Both the position numbers and the translations under genes were made by a program. Under the pieces are notes generated by a model, which saw nothing but the letters and a program-made list of their open reading frames with translations, did not search any database and was not told where the DNA came from. DNA of 43,792 nucleotides from Frankia tisae (GTDB lineage Bacteria > Actinomycetota > Actinomycetes > Frankiales > Frankiaceae), in contig NZ_JANEZT010000007.1 of assembly GCF_025403405.1 (NCBI RefSeq), positions 1 to 43,792 on the forward strand, read 5' to 3'. Position 1 is the first letter of the stretch, and the number at the start of each line of letters is the position of its first letter. Of this stretch, positions 32,629-42,846 are shown one piece after another.

Positions 32629-33483
32629 GTGCATCCTCTCTCGGTCGTCATCGTGCACCGTGACCAGCCGCAGCGACTCCTTGACACGATCGACGCGTTC
32701 CGCGCGCAGGACGTTCCCGTCATGATCACGATCATCGACAACGGGTCGGCGTTCGTGCCACCGGTCGAGGCCGCCGACGTCGCGGTCGTGCTGGCCGGAA
32801 GCAACCTGGGGTTCGGACCGGCTGCCAACGTCGGCTACCGAGCGTTCCTCGCCGACGCGGACGCGGGCGAGTGGGTGGTGCTCGCGCCGCACGACGCGCT
32901 GCCCGAACCCACGTGCCTGAGTCACATGCTCAGCGTCCTGGCCGAGCAGCCTCGCGCGGGGCTGGCGTGTGCCGACGTCGGCGACGCGGCGACACCGGTC
33001 CTCGACCCCTACTTCGGCGGGATCCTCGCGCCCGCGAGCGTCGGGGAAGGGTGGGAGCCCGCCGGCCACCCGCACGGCACGCTGATGTTCGCCCGGCGCG
33101 CGTGCCTCGACGAGGTCGGCATCTTCGACGAGCGCTACTTCGCGTACTGCGAGGAGGCGGACCTCGCGCTGCGGGCCAGGGCCGTCGGTTGGGAATCCGG
33201 GCTCGTGCGCGGCGCGATGGTCAAAAACCCGCACATCGGCTCGACCTCCGCAGCCATCGACTACCTACAACTTCGCAACACCCTGCTGCTCGTGCGGGAC
33301 CACTCCGGCCGCTACCACGCGTTCATCCGGTTCTGCATCGCGCTGTGGCATCTCGCCTCGGGCGCAGTCGCACCGGCCCGGCGCGGCCCCTACTGGGACC
33401 CCGAAGGACGCGTGCGAGGGCTCCTCGACTTCCTCCGCGGACGCTTCGGCCCTCCGCCTGCGCACCTGCTCGCCAAGCGCTGA
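32629..33483 (+). CDS. family 2 glycosyltransferase
   Basis: The 284-residue protein has the GT-A fold of GT2 enzymes. It shows LSVVIVHRDQPQRLLDTIDA at the N-terminus, then IIDNGS, GSNLGFGPAANVGYRA (nucleotide-sugar region), a DAL segment at the usual DxD position (LAPHDALPEP), GTLMFARRACLDEVGIFDER and FAYCEEADLALRARAVGW, the ED(V)DLxxR-type motif. This is the rhamnosyltransferase-like branch that builds surface polysaccharide. No membrane segment is evident. The start is GTG with a weak ribosome binding site (GAGG 14 bases upstream), so it is somewhat uncertain. No partner polysaccharide genes are adjacent. Confidence 0.85.
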   Translation: MHPLSVVIVHRDQPQRLLDTIDAFRAQDVPVMITIIDNGSAFVPPVEAADVAVVLAGSNLGFGPAANVGYRAFLADADAGEWVVLAPHDALPEPTCLSHMLSVLAEQPRAGLACADVGDAATPVLDPYFGGILAPASVGEGWEPAGHPHGTLMFARRACLDEVGIFDERYFAYCEEADLALRARAVGWESGLVRGAMVKNPHIGSTSAAIDYLQLRNTLLLVRDHSGRYHAFIRFCIALWHLASGAVAPARRGPYWDPEGRVRGLLDFLRGRFGPPPAHLLAKR

Positions 33484-33576
33484 GGTCGCCGTCGCCGCGG
33501 CACCGGCCTCGACACCGAACGGCAACCCCTGATCCATCCGACCCGGCGCGACGGCTGGGCGCGACAGTCTTGCCAT

Positions 33577-33595
33577 CGCCTGTAGACATCAGGCG
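33577..33595. repeat. small hairpin before the MFS gene
   Basis: CGCCTG and CAGGCG are perfect 6-base arms with a 7-base loop. It lies between the glycosyltransferase and MFS genes, directly upstream of the operator-like palindrome. It could end the first transcript or be part of the promoter. Confidence 0.4.
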
Positions 33596-33602
33596 TAGAC
33601 TT

Positions 33603-33627
33603 TGTCCATCACTGAATGAGGTGGACA
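33603..33627. promoter_or_regulatory. operator-like palindrome of the MFS-TetR pair
   Basis: TGTCCATCACTGAATGAGG followed by TGGACA forms a 25-base imperfect palindrome, with six perfect outer pairs and eight of eleven in all. It overlaps the ribosome binding site AGGTGG and ends four bases before the MFS start codon. TetR-family exporter operators often have this size and place. The TetR gene just downstream of the MFS gene is the natural candidate to bind it. Confidence 0.5.
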
Positions 33628-33631
33628 TTGC

Positions 33632-35158
33632 ATGGATCGCGACGACACGGGGCCCGGATCGCCCGCGCACAGGCTGTTGGTGCCCGGACTGGTGTTCATC
33701 GGCATGGTTGTCGCCGTGGTCGGCAGCCTGGGTGCGCCGCTGGTGCCACTGGTCGCCGCCGTCAACCACGTCTCAGTCGATGACGCGCAGTGGTCGCTGA
33801 CGATCACCTTCCTGGTCAGCGCGGTCGCCACCCCGACGATCGGGCGCCTGGGCGACGGCCGATACCGCAAACCGGTGCTGCTGGTCGGCCTGGCCATCGT
33901 GGCGGTCGGCGGCCTGCTGGCCGCCCTGCCGCTCGGTTTCGCGACGCTGCTGGTCGGCCGGGCGGCGCAGGGCGTGGGGCTCGGCCTCACGCCACTCACC
34001 CTGGCGGTGGCCCGCGACGCGCTGCCACCAGAGCGCGCCCGCCCGGCGTTGGCGATCCTGTCGATCACGACCGTCGCGGGCATCGGCCTGGGATACCCGC
34101 TGGTCGCGCTGATCGCCGAGACCTGCGGCCTGCGCGCGGCGTTCTGGTTCGGGGTTGCCATCGCGGTCGCGGCGTCGCTGGCCGCGATGGTGGTCGTACC
34201 TTCCTCACGCCACCGGCCGGCCGCCCGGCTCGATCTTGCGGGAGCGAGCACGCTCGGGATCGCCCTGGCCGGGTTGCTGCTGGCGATCAGCGAGGGCGGG
34301 CAGTGGGGCTGGGCCTCGGCGCGCCTGCTCGCAACCGTCGCGGTGGCGATCGTCATGCTGGCCGGCTGGGTGGCGCTGGAGCTGCACAGTGATCATCCGC
34401 TGGTCGATGTGCGCCGGTTGCGGCATGTCGTCGTGCTGACCGCCGACGTGTGCGCCGTCTTCACCGGTGTCGGCATGTACCTGCTGACCTCGACGGTGAC
34501 CCGCCTGGTGCAGACGCCCACGAGCGTGGGCTACGGGCTGGGCGCCTCGGTAGCCGTCGCCGGGTTGATGCTGACGCCGTTCTCGGTCGGCACGGTCGCG
34601 GCCAGCAGCCTCACCCGGGCGCTGATCCGCAGGATGTCGCCGGGCCGGGTGCTGCCGCTTGCCGCGAGCGTGCTGTTGGCCGGCATGGTCATGTTCGCCC
34701 TGGCCCACGGCACGTTCTGGGAGATCGCGGTGGTGATGGCCATCGCCGGCCTCGGGATCGGAGCAATCTTCGCGGTCATGCCCGGGTTCATCGTGCAGTC
34801 GGTGCCCGCTCACGAGACCGGCAGTGCGCTGAGCTTCAACCAGGTGCTGCGCTACGTCGGCTACGGCATCGGCAGCAGTGCCAGCGCCGCGGTGCTCCAG
34901 GCGCACACCCGGCCCGGCGCGTCGTTTCCCGCCGACGGCGGATATACCGCGGTAGGCGTCGCGGCCTGTCTCATGTGGGTCCTGACGGCGGCCGCCAGCG
35001 TGCTTCTGCCCCGCTTCGGCGACCGGCGGCCCGACTTGAGCCCGACGGCGGAGGCCATCATCGAAGAGGAGGAGCAGGATATCGAGAGCCTGGCCTCGGT
35101 GGTTCCCGGCGACGCCGACACGCGGCCCGATGGCGTCAGACCCGGACAACCTCGATGA
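33632..35158 (+). CDS. MFS transporter (drug:H+ antiporter-like)
   Basis: The 508-residue integral membrane protein has many hydrophobic helices, consistent with 14. Motif A-type GRLGDGRYRKPVLLVG lies between helices 2 and 3, and motif C-like GIGLGYPLVALIAETCG in helix 5. This fits the DHA2-type exporter group. The C-terminal 45 residues are acidic and cytoplasmic. A TetR gene follows after 18 bases in the same direction, the usual arrangement of a regulated exporter. The start ATG has AGGTGG eight bases upstream. The substrate is unknown. Confidence 0.9.
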   Translation: MDRDDTGPGSPAHRLLVPGLVFIGMVVAVVGSLGAPLVPLVAAVNHVSVDDAQWSLTITFLVSAVATPTIGRLGDGRYRKPVLLVGLAIVAVGGLLAALPLGFATLLVGRAAQGVGLGLTPLTLAVARDALPPERARPALAILSITTVAGIGLGYPLVALIAETCGLRAAFWFGVAIAVAASLAAMVVVPSSRHRPAARLDLAGASTLGIALAGLLLAISEGGQWGWASARLLATVAVAIVMLAGWVALELHSDHPLVDVRRLRHVVVLTADVCAVFTGVGMYLLTSTVTRLVQTPTSVGYGLGASVAVAGLMLTPFSVGTVAASSLTRALIRRMSPGRVLPLAASVLLAGMVMFALAHGTFWEIAVVMAIAGLGIGAIFAVMPGFIVQSVPAHETGSALSFNQVLRYVGYGIGSSASAAVLQAHTRPGASFPADGGYTAVGVAACLMWVLTAAASVLLPRFGDRRPDLSPTAEAIIEEEEQDIESLASVVPGDADTRPDGVRPGQPR

Positions 35159-35176
35159 AGAGGAACATGACCTCCC

Positions 35177-35755
35177 GTGAAGGATGAGACATCCACGGTG
35201 AAGAACACGACCGCGCCACGACGCCGCGACGCGGCCGCCAGTAAGGAACGCCTGCTCGCCGCCGCCGCGCACCTGTTTGCCGAACGCGGGTTCGACAAGA
35301 CCACCGCCCGCGACATCGGCCAGCTCGCCGGGATCGACCCCACCATGATCGCCCGCTACTTCGGCGGGAAGGCCCAGCTCTACATCGCCGTGCTGCAGGC
35401 AGAGGACGCCGGGGAGACCCCCACCGACTTCCTCGAGCCCGACCGGCTCGCAGCCCTGGTCCGGCGCACCGACCGAAGCGGTCCAGGGCCGATCTTCCAG
35501 GCCGCGCTCAAGCCCTACGACGACCAGACGGCGCAGCAGGCCGCCGCCGCCGAACTCCACCGTCGCATCGTCGCCCCCCTCACCGCCCGGCTGGCCCGCG
35601 AGCACGCCGCCGACGCGCACCTGCGGGCCGAACTGCTCACCGCCGCGCTCATCGGCGTTGTCCTCGCCCGCCACACCGGTGTCCTCGCAACACTCGCCGG
35701 CGCGGACACCGACACGGTCATCGCGCTCCTCGAACAGGCCCTCGACCAGCGCTGA
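35177..35755 (+). CDS. TetR/AcrR-family transcriptional regulator
   Basis: The 192-residue protein has the TetR DNA-binding domain: KERLLAAAAHLFAERGFDKT, then TARDIGQLAGIDPTMIARYFGGKAQLY, the conserved helix-turn-helix with YFGGK. The rest is a helical ligand-binding domain typical of the family. GTG 35177 and GTG 35198 are both possible starts; the second is preceded by AAGGATGAG. It probably represses the MFS gene just upstream and itself, through the palindrome at 33603-33627. Confidence 0.92.
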   Translation: MKDETSTVKNTTAPRRRDAAASKERLLAAAAHLFAERGFDKTTARDIGQLAGIDPTMIARYFGGKAQLYIAVLQAEDAGETPTDFLEPDRLAALVRRTDRSGPGPIFQAALKPYDDQTAQQAAAAELHRRIVAPLTARLAREHAADAHLRAELLTAALIGVVLARHTGVLATLAGADTDTVIALLEQALDQR

Positions 35756-35907
35756 CCACAGGACCGGCGGAGTCGTCCGCGTGCCACGAACCCGGCCACG
35801 AACCCGGCAGGCGCCGCGAATCCCACCGCGGCGAATCGTGCTGTCGGTCGACGGGTTCTCGGCAAGGTCCTTCCCTGATCACCCGATCGGTTGGAGACTT
35901 CCGTTCT

Positions 35908-37863
35908 GTGAGCATCCTCGACGACGCCCGCGCGGGCATGGACCTCGACGTACGACCGCAGGACGACCTGTTCGGCCACGTGAACGGCCGGTGGCTCACC
36001 GAGACGGAGATCCCATCCGACCGCTCGAGCTGGGGCCCGTTCGTCCAACTGGCCGATACCGCCGAGCAGCAGGTCCGCGACATCATCACCGACCTCGCCG
36101 GGCAGGACCCGGCCACCCAGGGCGAGGACGCCCGGAAGATCGCCGACCTCTACAACTCCTTCCTCGACGTCGAGACGATCCAGGCGCTCGGCCTGGGCCC
36201 GGTGCGGTCGCTGCTGGACGCCGCGGCCGGCCTGGGCGACGTCCGCGACCTCGCCGCGTTCCTCGGCGAGCTTGAGCGGACCGGCGGCCCGGGGTTGTTC
36301 GGCTCCTACGTCGACACCGACGACCGCAACTCCGACCGCTACCTCTTCCACCTGGGCCAGGGGGGGCTCGGCCTGCCGGACGAGTCGTACTACCGCGACG
36401 ACAAGTTCGCCCCGACGCGCGAGAAGTACGTCGCCTACCTGACCCGCATACTCGGGCTGGGAGAGCACCCCGACCCCGAGGGCGCCGCGCAGCGGATCCT
36501 CGCCCTGGAGACCCTGCTCGCGAAGGGCCACTGGGAGCGGGCCGAGACCCGCGACGTCCAGAAGACCTACAACCTGGTCACGGCCGAGGAGCTGACGGCG
36601 CTCTGCCCGTCCTTCGCCTGGGACGCCTACGTCACCGCTCTCGGCGGGCATCTGACCGGCTCGCAGGCGACGCTGGCGGAGGCGTGCGTGCGGCAGCCGT
36701 CGTACTTCGAGCACCTCTCGATCGTGCTGACCGACACGCCGATCGAGGTGTGGCGCGACTGGGTGCTCAGCCGCGTGCTGCGAACGGCGGCGCCGTACCT
36801 GCCCGACGCGTTCGTCGAGGCCCAGTTCGACTTCTACGGCCGCACGCTCAGCGGCACGCCGGAGTTGCGGGCCCGGTGGAAGCGCGCGGTGGCGTTCGTC
36901 CAGGACGCGATCGGTGAGGCCGTCGGCAAGGAGTACGTCGCCCGCCATTTCCCGCCGCGTGCCAAGGCACAGATGGACGACCTCGTCGCGAACCTGCTCG
37001 CCGCCTACCGCGAGTCGATCTCCCGGCTGGACTGGATGACGGAGGAGACCAAGCTCCGGGCCTACGACAAGCTGGCGACGTTCCGGCCGAAGATCGGCTA
37101 CCCCGACCAGTTCCGGGACTACTCCCAGCTGCGCGTCCGCCATGACGACCTGATGGGCAACGCCCGCGCCGCCGCCGCGTTCGAGACCGACCGGGACCTG
37201 GCCAAGATCGGCGCCCCGGTCGACCGCGACGAGTGGTTCATGCTCCCGCAGACCGTCAACGCCTACTACAACCCCGGCACCAACGAGATCTGCTTCCCGG
37301 CCGGCATCCTGCAGAGGCCGTTCTTCAGCCCCGACGCCCACCCGGCCGAGAACTACGGGGGCATCGGCGCGGTCATCGGCCACGAGGTCGGTCACGGCTT
37401 CGACGACCAGGGCGCGCAGTACGACGGCGCCGGCAACCTCAACGACTGGTGGACCCCCGCCGACAAGGCCGCCTTCGAGGTGAAGTCGAAAACGCTCGTG
37501 GAGCAGTACAACGCGTTCGAATCGCGCAACCTGCCGGGCGAGAAGGTGAACGGCGCACTCACCGTCGGCGAGAACATCGGCGATCTCGGCGGCCTCACCA
37601 TCGCGCACCACGCCTACGTCATCTCCCAGGGCGGCGAGGCGTCGCGCGACGACCGGCGGCGGCTGTTCATGAACTGGGCCTACGTGTGGCGCAGCAAGCG
37701 GCGGCTCGAGCTCGAGCGGCAGTACCTCACCACCGACCCCCACAGCCCGCCGGAGCTGCGCGCCAACATCGTGCGCAACCTCGACGAGTTCCACGAGGTC
37801 TTCGGCACCACCCCCGGCGACGGGCTGTGGCTGGACCCGCCCGACCGCGTCCGCATCTGGTAG
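35908..37863 (+). CDS. M13-family zinc metallopeptidase (PepO/Zmp1-like)
   Basis: The 651-residue protein matches the M13 neprilysin-like peptidases in length and motifs. [11 protein letters not shown] lies at the start, [19 protein letters not shown] before the active site, and the zinc site HEVGH at 492-496 in [19 protein letters not shown]. The third ligand Glu555 is in [10 protein letters not shown], and the protein ends in PDRVRIW. There is no signal peptide, as in actinobacterial Zmp1-type enzymes, so it is cytoplasmic or exported by another route. The GTG start is supported because the frame and homology both begin here. The gene stands alone. A 72-base copy of its 5' part lies 4.3 kb upstream. 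Confidence 0.95.
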   Translation: MSILDDARAGMDLDVRPQDDLFGHVNGRWLTETEIPSDRSSWGPFVQLADTAEQQVRDIITDLAGQDPATQGEDARKIADLYNSFLDVETIQALGLGPVRSLLDAAAGLGDVRDLAAFLGELERTGGPGLFGSYVDTDDRNSDRYLFHLGQGGLGLPDESYYRDDKFAPTREKYVAYLTRILGLGEHPDPEGAAQRILALETLLAKGHWERAETRDVQKTYNLVTAEELTALCPSFAWDAYVTALGGHLTGSQATLAEACVRQPSYFEHLSIVLTDTPIEVWRDWVLSRVLRTAAPYLPDAFVEAQFDFYGRTLSGTPELRARWKRAVAFVQDAIGEAVGKEYVARHFPPRAKAQMDDLVANLLAAYRESISRLDWMTEETKLRAYDKLATFRPKIGYPDQFRDYSQLRVRHDDLMGNARAAAAFETDRDLAKIGAPVDRDEWFMLPQTVNAYYNPGTNEICFPAGILQRPFFSPDAHPAENYGGIGAVIGHEVGHGFDDQGAQYDGAGNLNDWWTPADKAAFEVKSKTLVEQYNAFESRNLPGEKVNGALTVGENIGDLGGLTIAHHAYVISQGGEASRDDRRRLFMNWAYVWRSKRRLELERQYLTTDPHSPPELRANIVRNLDEFHEVFGTTPGDGLWLDPPDRVRIW

Positions 37864-38096
37864 GGGGCCGGGGCCGGGAGGGCCTGACACGATCACACCA
37901 CTCATACCGACTTCGTCGACGTGGCCCAGGACGGCGGCGGCGGCACTCCTGCTGGCAGGCGGGTCCGTTCGCCTCCCTGCCAGACTCGGGTGAGACACCC
38001 TCGCGGGTACGGGTTTGGCTGCCACCGGATGCCGCGACACCGTGGGAACGGAAAGCACCCCCACCGACGACCCTACGAGCGGCGAGGACGAGAACC

Positions 38097-38585
38097 ATGA
38101 CCGTGTCCGTCATCGACAACGGACCGAACCAGATCAGCCGGTCGGTCCTGGTGAACGCGCCGGTGAGCGAACTGTTCGCCATCGTGGCCGACCCGCGCCG
38201 GCACCGCGAGCTCGACGGCTCCGGCACCGTCCGCGCCACTGTCTCCGGCCCACCCCGGCTGACCGAGGGCGCGGCCTTCTCGGTGAACATGAAGGCCTAC
38301 GGCCTGCCGTACCGCATCACCAGCAGGGTCACGGCGTTCGAGGAGAACCGCCTCATCGAGTGGCGGCATCCGGTCGGGCACCGGTGGCGCTGGCAGTTCG
38401 ACCCGGAGTCAGCCGGATCCACCCGCGTCACCGAGACCTTCGACTACAGCACAATGGGACGGATCAAGGCCACGATCCACTACTACGACCTCATCCGCGC
38501 CCCGAAGACGAACACGGCTGGCATCGAGGCGACCCTCACCCGGCTCCAGGCCCGTTACGCGCCGGACGGTCCGACGATCACCTGA
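38097..38585 (+). CDS. SRPBCC-family protein
   Basis: The 162-residue protein has the START/Bet v1-like pattern: [20 protein letters not shown] at the N-terminus, followed by RHRELDGSG. The later strands are [20 protein letters not shown], then [22 protein letters not shown]. This is a ligand-binding cavity protein, often polyketide-cyclase-like, of unknown ligand. ATG 38097 has GGCGAGGACGAGAACC before it. A longer open frame upstream to 37233 is a shadow inside the M13 gene. Its 3' end overlaps the convergent membrane-protein gene by eight bases. Confidence 0.88.
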   Translation: MTVSVIDNGPNQISRSVLVNAPVSELFAIVADPRRHRELDGSGTVRATVSGPPRLTEGAAFSVNMKAYGLPYRITSRVTAFEENRLIEWRHPVGHRWRWQFDPESAGSTRVTETFDYSTMGRIKATIHYYDLIRAPKTNTAGIEATLTRLQARYAPDGPTIT

Positions 38586-40434
38586 CAGCGCGCGGGGCCG
38601 GCCGGAATCCCTGAGCCGCCCTACCGCGACGTCGGGCGCTGACGGTCACGTCGAGGCGATTCCGGCGTTGCTGTACGACCCCGGCGACACCGCCGGGCGG
38701 CCCCTCGTGCACGGCTTCACGTGGCGGCGTGCCGCCGGCCTCACCGCCGCCGACCTCACCGCCGCCGACCTCACCGCCGCCGGCTACCGCCGGGTCACCG
38801 AGCTTCCACAGGGCGACGGCCAGCAGGACACCGCCGAGCAGGGCGAATCCCGCCAGAGCGGACAGCGCGAGATCGGTCGGCCCGGGCACCTCGGCCGCCC
38901 AGGCGGCCCGCAGCCGGTCCACTGGCGCCAGGGGCGCGAGCGCGGGATTCCGCCACGCCAGTTCGCGGGTGATCATCACCACGGTGAGCATGGCGAGTGC
39001 CGCGACGAGCCCGACCGTCGGCAGCCCCCGCCGTCCTAGCGGGAGCGCCCGGCAGGAGACCGCGACGACGAACGCGAGCACCGGCAGCATCGGCAGCAGG
39101 TAGCGGGTGAACGCCGCGCCGCCGGCGGCTGCGTAGCCCACCAGCGTGGCGACGACGAGCAGGCAGTGCGCGGCGAGCAGGATCCACACGACGCTCCCGG
39201 CCAGCCGAGCACCTGGCTGGCACCGCTCCGGCCCCGGGGAGCCCGGGGAGCCCGGGGAGCCCGGGGAGCCCGGGGCCCGAGCCGCCGAGATCCGCGCCGT
39301 CAGGACCCGTACCACCGCGGCGAGCACACCCGCACCGGTGACGACCGCGAACCCGACGGCCATCTTCTCGGCGTAGCCGGTCAGCAGGGAGACACGACCA
39401 AAGAAACCGCGGTAGACGTTCCACCAGAAATCGGGATCGCGCACCACCTGCCGCGCCGACGGCCGCGGCCCCCGAATCGGGAGCATGGCGGCAATCCGGC
39501 CGAAGGCGGTGGGGTCACCGTACCGGTGCACGTTGCGCAGGTAGAACCAGCCTGTCGCGGCGAACGTCAGTGCGGCGAGCCCACCGGCCACGGCCAGGCC
39601 GCGGCCGGCTCGCCGAGCCAAGCGGCCGGCGGTCCGCGCCGCGACGGTGACACCGACGGCCGGAACGACGAGCATCAACGCCACCGCCCCGCTCGCCCGG
39701 CTGGCCGCGGCGGCCGGGCCGAGCACCGCGAGCGCCAGCAGCGTTCGCGGCCCCGGTCCCCGGCGCGCGATCGCGACGGTCACGGCGAGCAGACCGGTGA
39801 TGGTCGCCACCGCCATCGTGTCGTTGTAGACCTGCCCGGCCGGGAACACGAACAGGCCGACAACCCCGGTGATCGCCGCCGCCCCGACCGCGACGGCCGG
39901 CCGTCTCGGCAGCAGCCCCCGGACCAGGGCCGCTGTCGCGATCAGGGCGGTCACCCCGAGCGCGATGTTGACCCCTCGGGCGGCACGGAAGCCGGCCAGC
40001 GGGTGACCCAACGCGATGCCCGACCGCAGCGGGACGGCCTCGACCGCGTAGAACAACGGCGGATGGTTCGCGGTGTAGACAAGATCGAAGTTCGTCAGCG
40101 GCCGGCGGAGCCGCCGCCCGCACAGGTGGTCGGCGTGCGTGTCCACCGCGACTCGGGCCTGCCGGGGCGATGCGCGACAGCTGGCCGGCAGCCCCGGCAT
40201 GCCCGGGATGCGGGAGCGCACGGGTGAGTCCAGCGAGGGCAACGATCCGTCGGCCACGTCAAGCGCGTACGCGGTGTGCTGCGCCTCGTCGGCGCTGGCA
40301 AAGGGCGGCACGACCACGGCGACCAGCAGTCCGAGCGCCGAGAAGACCATCCCGGCCGCGACCACTCCGACCACCAGCCATCGACGCCCAGATCGATCAT
40401 CCGACCCGGAACCGACCCGGTCTGCGCCCTTCAA
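38578..40434 (-). CDS. DUF2142-like multi-spanning membrane protein
   Basis: The 618-residue protein has about 12 predicted membrane helices. The first loop contains [18 protein letters not shown] with Asp and Glu, and a later loop has [17 protein letters not shown]. Both resemble the GT-C-type DUF2142 family, in which acidic residues of the first loop may bind a lipid-linked sugar. It may be a glycosyltransferase of the cell envelope, which is inference. Near residue 390 there is an (SPG)n repeat and near the C-terminus a GGGEV repeat, both in loops. The TTG start is the only one upstream in frame, as TGA TGG TTG occurs. The C-terminal 40 residues are basic. Confidence 0.72.
   Translation of the reverse strand: MKGADRVGSGSDDRSGRRWLVVGVVAAGMVFSALGLLVAVVVPPFASADEAQHTAYALDVADGSLPSLDSPVRSRIPGMPGLPASCRASPRQARVAVDTHADHLCGRRLRRPLTNFDLVYTANHPPLFYAVEAVPLRSGIALGHPLAGFRAARGVNIALGVTALIATAALVRGLLPRRPAVAVGAAAITGVVGLFVFPAGQVYNDTMAVATITGLLAVTVAIARRGPGPRTLLALAVLGPAAAASRASGAVALMLVVPAVGVTVAARTAGRLARRAGRGLAVAGGLAALTFAATGWFYLRNVHRYGDPTAFGRIAAMLPIRGPRPSARQVVRDPDFWWNVYRGFFGRVSLLTGYAEKMAVGFAVVTGAGVLAAVVRVLTARISAARAPGSPGSPGSPGSPGPERCQPGARLAGSVVWILLAAHCLLVVATLVGYAAAGGAAFTRYLLPMLPVLAFVVAVSCRALPLGRRGLPTVGLVAALAMLTVVMITRELAWRNPALAPLAPVDRLRAAWAAEVPGPTDLALSALAGFALLGGVLLAVALWKLGDPAVAGGGEVGGGEVGGGEAGGTPPREAVHEGPPGGVAGVVQQRRNRLDVTVSARRRGRAAQGFRPAPRAVR
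38748..38778. repeat. 15-base tandem repeat inside the DUF2142-like gene
   Basis: GCCGCCGACCTCACC is repeated about twice plus a partial copy, encoding the (GGGEV)n loop on the minus strand. Confidence 0.88.
39233..39277. repeat. 9-base tandem repeat inside the DUF2142-like gene
   Basis: CCCGGGGAG occurs four to five times and encodes (Ser-Pro-Gly)n on the minus strand. The unit is three codons. Confidence 0.92.
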
Positions 40435-40632
40435 CCATCACACCCCAACGCCGGCCGACCGAGGAAGCATCGGCCACGCTCGGCCTGACGGCTACCGTAG
40501 CGCCTGCCGCGCCGGCGCTATCCGGCGGATCGGACGTGCAGTGCGTCGACGGGACATACCTGAAGATCGCCAGCCGGTGGGCCTGTCCGCACCGGGTCGC
40601 CTGCCCGGTCGGACCCGGACGGGTGAACAGCG

Positions 40633-40662
40633 TTGACATGTCGACGGATGGTCTGCGACGCT
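40633..40662 (+). promoter_or_regulatory. candidate promoter of the tannase-like gene
   Basis: A perfect TTGACA (40633-40638) is followed after 18 bases by GACGCT (40657-40662), which keeps A at position 2 and T at position 6 of a -10 box. It lies about 50 bases before the start codon. The -10 match is weak. Confidence 0.35.
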
Positions 40663-40714
40663 GCAGTTCTCACAGCACGGCGAGAACCGAGGGCGACGAA
40701 GACGGAGCTGTCTC

Positions 40715-42844
40715 ATGAGCGCTATCGATCTATCCGGGTACGAGATCACCGATTCCTTCTTCGGGACGCCGTTCATCGAGGTGGACGAGCAGCGTGAGCG
40801 TCCGTCGCCGCACCGTTTTGTGCAGGGCGGATTCGAGGGTACTGATACCGAGTTCGCCTTTTACCTCCCGCCCGCCGAGTACTACACGGGTCGCATGTTC
40901 CAGCCGTTGGAAGGTGGCAACGGCGGCCACGCGGTCACCTTCGGCGGCGGCATTCTCGGCGAGATGTTCCAACGCATCGACATGAGCGCCCGGCTGGGCG
41001 GTTACATGGTCGAGTCGAATCAGGGCCACAAGGGCGACGACTACGACCCGAAGGCCGGGGAGGACCCGACACTCTACGGCCACCGGGCCAGCGCCGAGTC
41101 CGCGCGGTTGTCCAAGTACGTCGCCGCCCAGGTGTATGGCAGCGCTCCCCATCACAGCTACGTCTGGGGCGGCAGCGGCGGCGGGCGGCGCTCCCCGCTC
41201 TGTCTGGAGAACGCGCCCGGGGTGTGGGACGGGTGCATGCCCTCGACCAGCGGTGGCGAGATCGCCGAGCCCGGCAACACCGAGCGGGTCAAGGCCGGCA
41301 GCATCATGTCGTTCGGCCAGATGTTCAACGTCCAACGGCTGCTGGGCCGCGACCGGATCATCGCGCTGGCGGACCGGATGGCGCCGGGCGGCAGCGGCAA
41401 CCCGTTCGAGGGGCTCGGCACGCACGAGCGCGAGGAACTGGCGTCGCTGTACCGGCAGGGGTTCCCCCGCGGCAACGAGTTCATGATCAGTGAGCCGATG
41501 GGCCAGATGTGGCTGTGGACCTCGCTGGCCGACGAGCTGCACCGCGAGGACCCGGACTACTTCGCGAACTTCTGGACGAAGCCGGGCTACGTCGGGCACG
41601 ACGCGCCCGAGCTGGTCGAGGCCGACCTCATCCACCAGACGGGACGGGTCGTGCGCACCCTGTCGGCCCGCGACCTGAACGAGTCGCCCGACTTCGCCGG
41701 ACCCGAGTTCCAGACCATGCGGATCCTCGCGGCGATCGTCGGCGCGGGCGGCGAGGCGTACGACTTCCCCTACGCCGTCGAGATCGAGGGGCTCAAGGGC
41801 GGCTATCGCGTCGGGACCGGCGTGAAGATCCTGACCGGGAAGGCCGCCGGGCGGTCACTGTACGCCACCGGCGCGGCCGGGGACGTCTTCGCCTGCGACG
41901 GGCAGGGCGACGCGAACGTCCTGCGGTTCAAAGGTGTCGAGCCGGGCGACGAGGTGCTCGTCGACAACCGCAGGTTCCTCGCCTACTGCTACTTCGCCCG
42001 CCATCACGTCACCGACGACCCCGCGTTCGCGCACCTGCTGGTCGACGGCCGGCCGATCCATCCGCAGCACCCCGTGCCGCGGATGTCCTCGCTGATGGGG
42101 GTCTGCTACTCGGGCCAGTACGAGGGCAAGGTGCTCTGGCTCCACCACACCCACGACTCGTCGGTCTGGCCCGCCTGGGGCACCCTGTACGACCGGGCCG
42201 TGCGCCAGGCCCAGGGCGAGGCGGGCGCGCGGGCGAACTTCCGGATCCGCTGGACCGAGTACGCCGAGCACGGCCCGTACGGCATGGTCCCGCCGGAGCC
42301 GAACCGCGTGGCCGCGACCCGGCTCATCGACTTTCGCGGCATCACCGAGCAGTCGATGCTCGACCTGATCGACTGGGTGGAGAACGGTGTCGAGCCGAGC
42401 GGCACCCACCACACCTTCGCCGACGGCCGGGTGCACCTGCCGGCGAGCGCGGCCGAGCGGGGCGGCATCCAGCCGGTCGCGTCGGCCACGGCGAACGGCG
42501 GGTCCCGGGCCGACGTCGGCGTGGGCGAGCCGGTCACCCTGACGGTCACCGCCGCCGTCCCACCGGGCACCGGCACGATCGTCTCGATCGAGTGGGACTT
42601 CGACGGCACCGGCACCTACCCGCTGCGCCATGCCGAGATCGACGGCACCGCCGCCGAGCTGACCGTGGCGACCACGCACACCTACGACCGGCCGGGGACC
42701 TACTTCGCCACCGCCCGCGTGACCTCCCACCGCACGGGCGACGTGCGGGCCGAACTGTGCCGGATCGAGACGATCGCCCAGGTCCGCACCGTCGTCGCCG
42801 CGGCCGCCGCCAGTTCCGGGGCCGCTGCCGGGGCGGGGATCTGA
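40715..42844 (+). CDS. tannase/esterase-like alpha/beta hydrolase with C-terminal PKD domain
   Basis: This large 709-residue protein shows the tannase/feruloyl esterase pattern. It has GGNGGHAVTFGGG and YMVESNQGHKGDDYD near the start, and the nucleophile elbow YVWGGSGGGRRSPLCLENAPG with Ser in GGSGGG. LMGVCYSGQYEGKVLWLHHTHDSSVWP is a likely part of the catalytic His/Asp region. The ESMLDLIDWVENG-type helix is at about 548-558. Residues about 590-680 form a PKD-like domain with VSIEWDFDGTGTYP and HTYDRPGTYFATARV, normally an extracellular module. No signal peptide or membrane segment is seen. The SDR gene follows two bases after its stop, so the two are probably cotranscribed. The substrate is unknown. 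Confidence 0.75.
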   Translation: MSAIDLSGYEITDSFFGTPFIEVDEQRERPSPHRFVQGGFEGTDTEFAFYLPPAEYYTGRMFQPLEGGNGGHAVTFGGGILGEMFQRIDMSARLGGYMVESNQGHKGDDYDPKAGEDPTLYGHRASAESARLSKYVAAQVYGSAPHHSYVWGGSGGGRRSPLCLENAPGVWDGCMPSTSGGEIAEPGNTERVKAGSIMSFGQMFNVQRLLGRDRIIALADRMAPGGSGNPFEGLGTHEREELASLYRQGFPRGNEFMISEPMGQMWLWTSLADELHREDPDYFANFWTKPGYVGHDAPELVEADLIHQTGRVVRTLSARDLNESPDFAGPEFQTMRILAAIVGAGGEAYDFPYAVEIEGLKGGYRVGTGVKILTGKAAGRSLYATGAAGDVFACDGQGDANVLRFKGVEPGDEVLVDNRRFLAYCYFARHHVTDDPAFAHLLVDGRPIHPQHPVPRMSSLMGVCYSGQYEGKVLWLHHTHDSSVWPAWGTLYDRAVRQAQGEAGARANFRIRWTEYAEHGPYGMVPPEPNRVAATRLIDFRGITEQSMLDLIDWVENGVEPSGTHHTFADGRVHLPASAAERGGIQPVASATANGGSRADVGVGEPVTLTVTAAVPPGTGTIVSIEWDFDGTGTYPLRHAEIDGTAAELTVATTHTYDRPGTYFATARVTSHRTGDVRAELCRIETIAQVRTVVAAAAASSGAAAGAGI

Positions 42845-42846
42845 CG

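Noticed and set aside
40639-40662. A second ECF42-type promoter before the tannase-like gene
   Set aside because: TGTCGA is present at 40639-40644, but CGAC occurs only 11 bases later, which is the wrong spacing.
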